In this document: in pieces, positions 34,517-40,682 of the stretch
Numbering within the stretch: position 1 is the first letter of the stretch
Layout of the letters: every line of letters begins with the position of its first letter
Source of the DNA: a virus
Strand: one strand, 5' to 3'
DNA length: 55,205 nucleotides
Virus record (IMG/VR): IMGVR_UViG_3300031974_005644
Span: 1 to 55,205 of that record
Made by a program: the position numbers and the translations under genes
The notes under the pieces: generated by a model
Told to the model about the DNA's origin: nothing
The model's input: only the letters and a program-made list of their open reading frames with translations
Databases searched by the model: none

Positions 34517-35030
34517 TCAGATCCTCGTCCGAGATGTTGCGTACATCGACGTTGGCGTCGACCGAGACTTTGTCGCCGTACTCTTTCGAGGCGATCTTCG
34601 CGGCTCGCCAGCGGTAGTGATGAGCGAGCTCCTTGGCCTTCTTCAACTCGAACTCATCCTTGGCGAGATCGATCCTCGATTCCGCCTTCTCGTCCCAAAG
34701 TTTCGCCGTCGCAGTACGGGCCTCGCGCACGCGCGCGGAACGAACCGGATCTGCGTCAATCCACACCAGCAATCGAGTCAGCGAAGCGCCTGCCTCTGCG
34801 GCAATGTCCGTGAGGCTCTTACGGTCGATGATGGCCTCGCAAAGACGCGAGATGCCGTAGTTGTCCATCGCCTCTACAGTCGCGCCGCGCTTGGTCTTGC
34901 ACGTCTTCGGCTTAGCCGCCGCCTTTGCCTTCGGCTGGCTGGACTTCGGCACCGGCGTCTTCTTGGGCGCCGCCTTCTTCCCCGCTGGCTTGGTGGGCGC
35001 CTTCGTCGCGCCGCGCGCCTTCGTGCTCAC
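34410..35030 (-). CDS. Terminase small subunit
   Basis: 206 residues. A Lys/Ala/Pro-rich basic start (1-50) precedes a helix-turn-helix-like domain (ISRLCEAIIDRKSLTDIAAEAGASLTRLL) with WIDADPVRSARVREARTA, common in small terminases that recognise the packaging site. A helical oligomerisation region and acidic C-terminus follow. It overlaps the ATPase gene by 107 bases in another frame and begins with GTG overlapping the holin stop. Confidence 0.83.
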   Translation of the reverse strand: MSTKARGATKAPTKPAGKKAAPKKTPVPKSSQPKAKAAAKPKTCKTKRGATVEAMDNYGISRLCEAIIDRKSLTDIAAEAGASLTRLLVWIDADPVRSARVREARTATAKLWDEKAESRIDLAKDEFELKKAKELAHHYRWRAAKIASKEYGDKVSVDANVDVRNISDEDLNARLAAKLGAVAALGAATAIGVAGGSGASEESSED

Positions 35031-35290
35031 TTCTCGTAATCCACCGGCGGTTCGCTGCTGTCGAGCGCTTGCCGCTTGTTCTTCCGGCGTTCCTCTCCTG
35101 ATCGGCGGTCTCTCCGGTCACCGTGCTCGTTGCGCCATGACCAGAACTTGTGAGCCAGCAGCACCAACAGGTAAATCACCGTCAGCACCGCAATCAGCTC
35201 CTGAGACGTCGCCCCGCTCACCATTGCCGCCACGGGCGGCGTCAGCTTGGCGGTCTCCATTGGCAGGTCTGCGAGGATCTGTGTCGACAT
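35027..35290 (-). CDS. Holin candidate, single membrane span
   Basis: 87 residues with one strong transmembrane segment (QELIAVLTVIYLLVLLAHKFW, about residues 30-50) and a highly charged Arg/Glu/Lys C-terminal tail, a layout seen in T7-type (class II/III) holins. As in T7, the gene is next to the small terminase rather than the endolysin, which here is 34 kb away. ATG 35290 has GGAGAG upstream. The holin role is inferred. Confidence 0.65.
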   Translation of the reverse strand: MSTQILADLPMETAKLTPPVAAMVSGATSQELIAVLTVIYLLVLLAHKFWSWRNEHGDRRDRRSGEERRKNKRQALDSSEPPVDYEK

Positions 35291-35719
35291 GCGCTCTCCA
35301 TCCGCCCGCGCCTGGCGCTGGCTCTCTGCGTGAATTGACGCCCGATAACGGGGGCGAACCGGCCCATCACCCTCAACGATTCAGCCCCGGAGTTGTTCAC
35401 TAAGGGCTATGCGGGTCGGGGGCTGCCGGGTTACTCGCCACGTCCGGCTTGGCGGGGGTGAATAGATGCCCCGCATACACGGGGCCTCCCTCGCTATCGG
35501 CTATGCGATGCTGGACGGGGAGAAGGGTGAAGTGGTTGCCGGTTACAGCGTCCGGCGCGCTTGCTGCGTTGCAGCGGCTGGAAGCGCTGGTGGTCATCTG
35601 CGGGTTACTGGTCCCGCGACCTGATGCCACTCAGGTCAGTTCATGCCCTTCGGTCGGCTGGCGAGCCGCTTTCGTTTGAGGGACCGGCCCCGTTAGCCTG
35701 GAACGGGGCAACCGCATAT
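35291..35719. other. Structured non-coding region upstream of holin/terminase genes
   Basis: No convincing gene is present. The stretch is rich in perfect GC hairpins: GCCCCG/CGGGGC at 35468-35485, GACCTGA/TCAGGTC at 35618-35637 and an 8-bp GCCCCGTT/AACGGGGC at 35687-35709, none with a T-run. Being just upstream of the small terminase, it is a candidate packaging-initiation (cos/pac) region or a structured leader RNA; neither can be shown by eye. A 76-residue minus ORF (35400-35630) lacks a convincing start site and composition. Confidence 0.45.
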
Positions 35720-35747
35720 TGGTAGCGGCGGGTCGAGTCGAACGACC
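35720..35747 (-). other. tRNA 3'-end-like element (T-arm, acceptor strand, CCA)
   Basis: The minus strand reads GGTCG-TTCGACT-CGACC, a 5-bp T-stem with a 7-nt loop fitting TTCRANY and the invariant G-C closing pair. It is followed by seven acceptor-like bases (CGCCGCT), a discriminator A and CCA at the exact tRNA spacing. No matching 5' half is found upstream, where the endonuclease VII gene lies; its TAG stop shares the first G of the T-stem. It could be an attachment-site core derived from a host tRNA, or a tRNA mimic. Confidence 0.45.
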
Positions 35748-36190
35748 TATATTTGCCGCGCCTCAAGGTACTGAATGATGTTTTCGACTTTACGCTTCAC
35801 GGCAGGCAGGCTATCTCCAAGACGCCCAATCAAAGTATTGCAATGCCTGCACAAAATCCCGCGCGGTTTTTGGCTTTCGTGGCAGTGATCAAAAACCAGA
35901 TCTTTCTTGCTTAAGCAAACCTGGCATTCATCAATGCCTAAACCGAGAAGTGCGCCTACGCTCAGCACATCTAGTTTGTAGCGGGCTGCAATGACCTTAT
36001 CTTGGTTCCGCGCTTCCCATGATCTAACAGCATCTTTGTGCCGCTCTCGGTTCGCCGGATACCAGACCTCTCTAACGTATTTGTTGTGGCATGCCTTACA
36101 TTTTGATGATCTACCAGTTTTACTGGCGGACTTCTTTGAAAATGATGCCTCTGGCAGATGCTCTCCGCACGAAATACATTCGTAGATCAT
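35747..36190 (-). CDS. Recombination endonuclease VII-like protein
   Basis: 147 residues from ATG 36190. An N-terminal zinc module (CISCGEHLPEASFS and SKCKACHNKYVREVW) is followed by the endonuclease VII signature CQVCLSKKDLVFDHCHESQKPRGILCRHCNT split over residues about 95-128, with Cys pairs and DHCH catalytic/zinc residues. Family members resolve branched DNA or act as homing nucleases. The gene is clearly less GC-rich than its neighbours and lies between a terminator and the tRNA-like element, which suggests recent acquisition. Confidence 0.85.
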   Translation of the reverse strand: MIYECISCGEHLPEASFSKKSASKTGRSSKCKACHNKYVREVWYPANRERHKDAVRSWEARNQDKVIAARYKLDVLSVGALLGLGIDECQVCLSKKDLVFDHCHESQKPRGILCRHCNTLIGRLGDSLPAVKRKVENIIQYLEARQI

Positions 36191-36245
36191 GGGCGATCCT
36201 GTTATGAGCCACGCGGAATGCCGGTTTCCTACAGCCGCTTCAAAC

Positions 36246-36269
36246 AAAAAACCCGGCGCGGAGGCCGGG
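36246..36269 (-). terminator. Terminator before endonuclease VII gene
   Basis: On the minus strand GCCCGG-type stem CCCGGC/GCCGGG (36252-36257 with 36264-36269) with a 6-nt loop, followed by TTTTTTG. It separates the endonuclease VII and packaging genes from transcription entering from the Q-like region, fitting a Q-dependent late operon. Confidence 0.75.
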
Positions 36270-36528
36270 CTCATGAATAGCTGAAAACGGGCCGGAGATG
36301 ATCCCGGCTTGCATGCCTGCCACGGTGTAGAACACGACGCCTACACTTTTCGCCGCCGCCCGGTCCTGCATCATCGCTTGCTGGCGATGGCCGTTGCTTG
36401 CCGGATTATCGCTGCACATCATCACTGCGCACTTCCGCTTTCAAGCGATGCCGTCCGGGGCCTCGCGCTACGCACTTGGCTGGTGCCGCATCCTTCAAAG
36501 CTCTCGGCTGTCCGAGATTTCTAACGAC
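36270..36528. other. Intergenic stretch between two minus-strand terminators
   Basis: About 260 bases lie between the terminators at 36246 and 36529. A 61-codon minus frame (36240-36425) runs through the downstream terminator and is weakly supported. A small CTCGG/CCGAG hairpin lies near 36503-36516. By analogy with lambda, the late promoter and antitermination site of the adjacent Q-like gene could be here, but no clear promoter is visible. Confidence 0.4.
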
Positions 36529-36550
36529 AAAAGCCCGCTGATCGGCGGGC
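36529..36550 (-). terminator. Terminator after Q-like antiterminator gene
   Basis: Minus-strand stem GCCCGC/GCGGGC (36533-36538 with 36545-36550) followed by TTTTG. It is the first terminator after the Q-like gene at 36605 and would end the delayed-early transcript unless antitermination occurs. Confidence 0.75.
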
Positions 36551-36604
36551 TTCTTAGGCAACTACTGCAATGTACCTGAATGGTGCATCCTTAATTCCAG
36601 AATG

Positions 36605-37072
36605 TCAAATCGCCCTGATCCGTGGGCCGTAGGTCTCCATCATCGCGCGGTCGTGCGTGTTGTTCACGTAGTAGCGAACCGCCTCACGTAGCAGCCCCAT
36701 GGCGCGGTCATGCAGGATCGTGACCAACTCACGGTCAGCCTGGGCGGCGTTCGCGATCTCCTGCAGCGACATGATGCGAATGAAGCGCGCACGGATGATG
36801 TCGCGGGCCTGGCTGTGCAGCTCGATCACTCGGGCGTCGATCATCCGATACAGCCCCTGCCCGTCTTCGTCGGCTCGCATGTACTCGGCAAAGGCTGGAT
36901 CGGCATGTGTGCCCAGCGGCCGGCTGAACCGGGCCTGCTGCTCCACGCTGCCACCGCTCCCCAGGCCGGGCCGCTGCACCCTCGCCCATCCGCCCCAGTC
37001 GCGCATCACCTCGGTCAGCACGTCGTTGCGGCGATAGCGGGCCTTCACGCTCTCCATCTTGATCGCTGCCAT
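36605..37072 (-). CDS. Q-like antitermination protein (candidate)
   Basis: 155 residues from ATG 37072, overlapping the preceding stop by one base (TGATG). The N-terminal MRDWGGWARVQRPGLGSG resembles the start of lambdoid Q-type antiterminators, and the C-terminal half (MIDARVIELHSQARDIIRARFI, SLQEIANAAQADRELVTILHDRAMGLLREAV) looks like a helix-turn-helix region of that family. It is the last gene before two terminators and the late operon, where Q proteins sit. Family assignment is from pattern and position. Confidence 0.68.
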   Translation of the reverse strand: MAAIKMESVKARYRRNDVLTEVMRDWGGWARVQRPGLGSGGSVEQQARFSRPLGTHADPAFAEYMRADEDGQGLYRMIDARVIELHSQARDIIRARFIRIMSLQEIANAAQADRELVTILHDRAMGLLREAVRYYVNNTHDRAMMETYGPRIRAI

Positions 37073-37281
37073 CACAGCCGCTCCCCCATCCGTGTAGCAA
37101 TCTCGGCCAGCAGCGCCTTGCTCGCAATCGCCGACAGCGGCTCATCAACCGCCCAGGCCTCGACGCTGCTCGCCCGGTGGCCGCACTCCCGGCACTCGTA
37201 CCGCCGGCGCCGGCGGGCGGCTTCCTGCCGACTCTCTCGCACGATCAGACTCGGGCTCAGGCACTTCGGGCAGGCGTTCAT
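37072..37281 (-). CDS. Zinc-ribbon protein, 69 residues
   Basis: Two CxxC pairs, CPKC near the N-terminus and CREC after RRRRYE, enclose a Ser/Arg-rich segment (VRESRQEAARRRRRYECRECG), a zinc-ribbon arrangement like the NrdR N-terminus. A short helical tail follows. It is probably a nucleic-acid-binding regulator. It is coupled by overlaps to the VRR-NUC gene upstream and the Q-like gene downstream. Confidence 0.68.
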   Translation of the reverse strand: MNACPKCLSPSLIVRESRQEAARRRRRYECRECGHRASSVEAWAVDEPLSAIASKALLAEIATRMGERL

Positions 37282-37649
37282 GCGGGCTCCATGCTCAGAT
37301 ACCGCGTGATCGATTCCGCCGCCTCATCCCACCCTTTGGCCACGACCGTGGCGTAACCCTGCCCAGCGAGCCGTGCCAGCCATTCGCGCTGTTCGGGTGA
37401 CGTGGTGCTGCCCTTGCGCCGCTTAAGCTCCACGAACAGCCCGTGGGAGCCACCACGGGGCACCGGCAGGCAAAGATCAGGAACGCCGGGTTTCACACCT
37501 TCGGCTTTCAGGCGCCCGGCAGTGGCTTTGCTGCGATGGCCACCGTTGGGCACGGCGAACAAAAGCGCCAGTTCGGGATACGCGGCCTTTGACGCAGCGG
37601 CCCAACGCATCAGGGCCACTTGCTCGACGTGTTCGGTTGGGCAGGTCAT
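37278..37649 (-). CDS. VRR-NUC nuclease
   Basis: The 123-residue protein carries the VRR-NUC (PD-(D/E)xK) pattern: PNGGHRS, GVKPGVPDLCLPVP with catalytic Asp, then GLFVELKRRKG with the E-x-K pair, followed by EQREWLARLAGQGY. Stand-alone VRR-NUC proteins in phages can cut Holliday junctions and branched DNA. It lies in a NinB/HNH/nuclease recombination cluster with ATGA overlaps. Confidence 0.88.
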   Translation of the reverse strand: MTCPTEHVEQVALMRWAAASKAAYPELALLFAVPNGGHRSKATAGRLKAEGVKPGVPDLCLPVPRGGSHGLFVELKRRKGSTTSPEQREWLARLAGQGYATVVAKGWDEAAESITRYLSMEPA

Positions 37650-38401
37650 GCCGCTCCTCCCATGAATAACTCACCCTGTCGCTCGTTCGCTGGTGCGGCG
37701 TAACCGGCGATTCGATCCGACCACCGTTGCGCCTCGCGCCAGTCGTTCGCATTGCGCCCTTGGCGGCGAGCTGCAAATGACCAGGCCATGGAGTCGGCGG
37801 TATGAAGCAAGGCCCGAACCAGCCCAGATGAAAGCGCAGTCGTCTTGAGCCCGAAGCCGTGCAGCCGAAGGTCGGGCCGCTCGAACTTGATGGCGCTCAG
37901 CACGCGCTCGATTGATCGCGGGTCTCCGTTGCGCTTGCACACAGATCCCACTCCAACCCAGTGCCCATGCGTCAGGCGGTCGCCATAGGCGCGAACATGG
38001 TCGACGTACTCTGAGGGTTGAAAGCCCTGCAGCACCGGCATGATGTAAACCCCGCCAACGTCGCAGGCCAGAAGATCGTCATAGCGCTGAATCGTCATGC
38101 GCTGATGCTCAGCAACGGATAGCCCGGTCTTGGCCACTACGAAGGGCTCGCACATATAGTCCTGAGCGACGGCTGCCAGAAGGTTGCCATTGGTCGCCCA
38201 GCGCTTGATCTCGCTGGCGTACTCGGCCACTGAGTGCCGATACCGGCCATGCGTCGTGACTTCGGTGAAGGCGCCAGAGTCCATGATCCAATCGCCGACC
38301 TGAAACGGTCCTTTGCGCGTCCGCAAACGGTTGACGCTGATGAACGCTGCGTCGAAGTGCTTCGCGTCGCTTGGTTGGTGAAGGCCGACGAAGAACTTCA
38401 T
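37646..38401 (-). CDS. DpdA-like DNA 7-deazaguanine transglycosylase
   Basis: 251 residues from ATG 38401 (GAGGTG upstream). It has the TGT/DpdA barrel pattern: MDSGAF with D41, VAQDYMCEP, GVGSVCKR, LHGFGLK and TADSMAWSF with D203 in the place of the nucleophilic Asp. DpdA enzymes exchange guanine in DNA for a 7-deazaguanine derivative, shielding phage DNA from restriction. The usual partner genes for preQ0 synthesis (folE, queD, queE, queC) are not in this window, so precursor would have to come from the host. A tRNA-directed or base-salvage role cannot be excluded. Confidence 0.78.
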   Translation of the reverse strand: MKFFVGLHQPSDAKHFDAAFISVNRLRTRKGPFQVGDWIMDSGAFTEVTTHGRYRHSVAEYASEIKRWATNGNLLAAVAQDYMCEPFVVAKTGLSVAEHQRMTIQRYDDLLACDVGGVYIMPVLQGFQPSEYVDHVRAYGDRLTHGHWVGVGSVCKRNGDPRSIERVLSAIKFERPDLRLHGFGLKTTALSSGLVRALLHTADSMAWSFAARRQGRNANDWREAQRWSDRIAGYAAPANERQGELFMGGAA

Positions 38402-38604
38402 CCCACCACCTCGATCTTGCCCCGGCACACGCCATCGTCATCGCGCATGTGCGTCGCAAACGAAACTCCCCGGTAGTCCGGCACCTGATCGATTTCAATC
38501 GTCCGATACCGGGCGCAGCTTTCGCGCTCATTGCAGATCGGGTCGGACGGCCCCAGTCCGATGCGACCGGCGCAGCGGCTCATGTCGAGGGACAGTGGGC
38601 TCAT
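38398..38604 (-). CDS. Small cysteine-containing protein, 68 residues
   Basis: Supported by ATGA overlap with the upstream gene at 38604 and an overlap with the DpdA-like start at 38401. It begins MSPLSLDMSRCAGRIGLG and has four cysteines (C11, C24, C30, C60) that could bind zinc. Function unknown. Tight coupling to the DpdA-like gene makes an accessory role for it possible, but this is only positional. Confidence 0.58.
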   Translation of the reverse strand: MSPLSLDMSRCAGRIGLGPSDPICNERESCARYRTIEIDQVPDYRGVSFATHMRDDDGVCRGKIEVVG

Positions 38605-38867
38605 GCCGCCAACCTCCCCAGCGTCACGTTCAGCGCCTTGAGCTCGTCCATTTTGCGAATGCGCCACAAAGTCTTGTCGCCATGCCAACCGATGGGGCCG
38701 CGATGACAATCCGCGCAGACGGAAATCACGGCAAAGTGAAGGCCTTGGACGATGTGGTGTGCTTCGCTTGGCCCTCCGCGCAGGCAAATCACGCACGGCA
38801 GCTCCTTCACCCGGGCGAGGTGCACGCGCTCGGCAGCGGTCAGGGGGCGGGAGTTTTTGCTTCTCAT
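38601..38867 (-). CDS. HNH-type nuclease, Ref/NinG-like context
   Basis: 88 residues with CVICLRGGPSEAHHIVQGLH, VCADCHRGPIGWHGDK and a helical end (DELKALNVTLGRL). Two Cys pairs and the HH/CH residues fit a compact HNH fold like the RecA-dependent nuclease (Ref-type) or NinG-type proteins of phage recombination loci. It overlaps NinB by ATGA, as nin-region nucleases often do. Confidence 0.75.
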   Translation of the reverse strand: MRSKNSRPLTAAERVHLARVKELPCVICLRGGPSEAHHIVQGLHFAVISVCADCHRGPIGWHGDKTLWRIRKMDELKALNVTLGRLAA

Positions 38868-39307
38868 GCCGCCCGCCCCTGCTCGGCACGCATCAACGAC
38901 TGAAACTCAGGGTCTGACCATTCGACGCTGTGCTGCCCGCCGAACGCATAAAGCAGGTCGATCAGATCGCCCATCTGCCGCACCGTGAACCGGCTAGTGC
39001 GCTGCCCCAAAATGACGAAACCACCATTGATGCCAGCGGCGACGCGCTGATGCTGTTTCAGCCCGGCGCTGATGATGTGCTTCCAGTCATCCGGCGTGAG
39101 CTTCTGCATCAAGCCGTCGACCGGCCATTGAACCTGACGACTTATGTCGGTCAAGGCGGCCCACATGAGGCGATTCTGCACGTCGCTTCGCTTGTCACCC
39201 GACGCTTTCCATGACACGTCCTGCGGGCCATCGCTGGCAATCGCTTCGGTGATGGCGCGCCAGACGCGGGTGAGGCTTTCGCGGTTTGCGGTGAGGGTCG
39301 CGCTCAT
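38864..39307 (-). CDS. NinB-like recombination mediator
   Basis: 147 residues from ATG 39307. The pattern RSDVQNRLMWAALTDISRQVQW, LTPDDWKHIISAGLK, GGFVILGQRTSRFT and DLIDLLYAFGGQHSVEWSDP is characteristic of NinB (lambda Orf), which loads recombinases on SSB-coated DNA. Its ATG overlaps the stop of a 16-codon leader ORF with a strong ribosome site, so it is probably translated by coupling. Confidence 0.87.
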   Translation of the reverse strand: MSATLTANRESLTRVWRAITEAIASDGPQDVSWKASGDKRSDVQNRLMWAALTDISRQVQWPVDGLMQKLTPDDWKHIISAGLKQHQRVAAGINGGFVILGQRTSRFTVRQMGDLIDLLYAFGGQHSVEWSDPEFQSLMRAEQGRAA

Positions 39308-39354
39308 GCCGTCACCCGAATATGCCGCTGGCTTCTTGCTTGACAATCTTTCAT
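39304..39354 (-). CDS. 16-residue leader peptide coupled to NinB gene
   Basis: Consensus AAGGAGG at 39370-39364 lies 9 nt before an ATG that opens MKDCQARSQRHIRVTA, whose TGA overlaps the NinB ATG as ATGA. The NinB start itself has only a weak ribosome site, so ribosomes probably enter through this leader. It is too short for a folded protein. Confidence 0.6.
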   Translation of the reverse strand: MKDCQARSQRHIRVTA

Positions 39355-39389
39355 CTGATTGAGCCTCCTTAAAATCTGGTGTAACTCAG

Positions 39390-39551
39390 GTAAAAACGCT
39401 TCAGAACTGGTGGTGAGCCTTGAGGTAATCGGGTATGTCTCGAACATCCCAAATGAATGGGCGTTCTCGACATACCCGTTCAGAACCGTATGGAGCCGCC
39501 CATCGGATAACGGGGCACCCATGCCCGACGCGGCTGGGTACTGAAGCGTTC
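39390..39551 (-). ncRNA. Branched structured RNA ending in a U-tract (candidate attenuator or sRNA)
   Basis: An outer 10-bp stem, AACGCTTCAG/CTGAAGCGTT (39395-39404 with 39541-39550), encloses two branches: a long hairpin at 39430-39478 with a 10-bp base stem (CGGGTATGTC/GACATACCCG), and AGCCGC/GCGGCT (39494-39499, 39530-39535) capped by GGGC/GCCC. On the minus strand the closing strand of the outer stem runs directly into TTTTT, as in an intrinsic terminator. It lies between primase and NinB genes with no convincing ORF. Function is unknown. Confidence 0.55.
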
Positions 39552-39779
39552 ACGGCACGTCGCCGCTGGGCTGGTCGCTTCCGGCTTACAAAGGGGGCAA
39601 ATGCCGCTTGCTCTGTTTGCCTGTCTCTCATCGCGCCCTTGCCCATCCCGCTGTTGGCGCACCCGTCACGACTCCGTGCCCAGCCGGTTCAATCGTCGCG
39701 GAGCCATTCCGGCTCACTTACACCTATGCGTTCACGATCAAGACGGTACAAACACGGAACCTTTTTCTTGCGTTAGGCG
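39552..39779. other. Non-coding stretch downstream of primase gene
   Basis: No supported gene on either strand. GAGCC/GGCTC and AGCCGG/CCGGCT inverted repeats on the minus strand around 39680-39715 suggest more RNA structure leading into the branched element at 39390-39551. Open frames here have high Arg/Ala composition and no ribosome sites. Confidence 0.35.
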
Positions 39780-40682
39780 CTAAGCGGCCCTCCGCATTTG
39801 CGTGAGTTCACGCGCCAGGGCGCGAGCCCCATGCGCGAGGTGAAAGTCGTTTGCATCGGTGCCGGTTTCCGGTGGCATCCACCACGGCAGGCCGGTGGCC
39901 TCTGCGGCTTTTTGGCCGGTTCCGCTGGCATCGTTGTCAGCCACCACGAACCCGCCGATGCGCTTTGCGACGTGCGTGAGGTTCCCAGCGCTGAAACACA
40001 CCACCACCCGCGCGGGCCAGTACACGGCGCGCAGGGCTTCTCGGATGGACAAGCCGGTGGCGAATCCTTCGCACAGCACAGCGGCCCGCTCTGAGCCCAT
40101 TGCGAACACCGAACCGCGCGCACGGCCACCCGGCAGGAACTTCTTTTGAAAGCCGTCAGCGCCGCGCCATATCTGCTGGATGGACTGGACCTTGCGGTTA
40201 TCCATGGAGCGCATCGGGATCAGCAGCGCTTGCCCATGAATCAGTCCGCGCTCGTTCGGAAAGCCCTTCTCGGCCAGGTACTGATGCGTCCCTATGGCTG
40301 AATCGCTGACGAGCCTCTGAGCCCGCTCTGCGGCCTTGTTCCACTCGCGTTCCTGTTGCGCTGCGAACCGCCGATCCTCTGCCGCGCGTTCGGCTCTGCG
40401 CTTGGCGTAATCAACGGGGCTCTGTTCTGGCTCTGTGCCCGTCCAGCCGCCTTGTCGGGCGAGGTGATACAGGCTGCCGATGCCAATGCCTCCATGGGCT
40501 CGGATGGAGCGCCAGACGACCTTCGCATCACGCTCTTTCCAGCGGTCGTCGTTCTCACTCCACTGAGCCCAAACGTCCCATCCGGAATCACCCAGCTCCG
40601 ACTTGATGGCCATGGCCATGCGGACCCACACGTCGCGGTCGTCGGCAGGGATGAAGCGCAGGGCGTCGGAAATGTCGCTCAT
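39780..40682 (-). CDS. Toprim primase with PriCT-2 N-terminal domain
   Basis: 300 residues from ATG 40682, overlapping the helicase stop by ATGA. Residues 1-75 match PriCT-2 (ALRFIPADDRDVWVRMAMAI, WDVWAQWSENDDRW). Residues about 195-295 are a Toprim domain with E205 in LCEGFATG and D249/D251 in VVADNDASG. A Gly/Arg segment (KKFLPGGRARGSVF) precedes it. It would synthesise primers for phage replication together with the upstream SF2 helicase. Confidence 0.88.
   Translation of the reverse strand: MSDISDALRFIPADDRDVWVRMAMAIKSELGDSGWDVWAQWSENDDRWKERDAKVVWRSIRAHGGIGIGSLYHLARQGGWTGTEPEQSPVDYAKRRAERAAEDRRFAAQQEREWNKAAERAQRLVSDSAIGTHQYLAEKGFPNERGLIHGQALLIPMRSMDNRKVQSIQQIWRGADGFQKKFLPGGRARGSVFAMGSERAAVLCEGFATGLSIREALRAVYWPARVVVCFSAGNLTHVAKRIGGFVVADNDASGTGQKAAEATGLPWWMPPETGTDANDFHLAHGARALARELTQMRRAA

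Noticed and set aside
35400-35630. 76-residue minus-strand ORF between holin and endonuclease VII genes
   Set aside because: Low-complexity composition, no ribosome site, and overlap with several perfect hairpins make a structured non-coding region more likely.
35720-35800. Complete tRNA gene
   Set aside because: No acceptor 5' strand AGCGGCG, D-arm or anticodon arm is found at the right distance upstream; only the 3' end matches.
36240-36425. 61-residue minus-strand ORF ending within a terminator
   Set aside because: The frame runs through the terminator stem and T-tract, has only a weak ribosome site, and matches no family I know; the evidence is too thin to call a gene.
39401-39776. Overlapping ORFs on both strands between primase and NinB genes
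   Set aside because: They are Arg/Ala/Pro-rich, lack start sites, and coincide with extensive RNA secondary structure.
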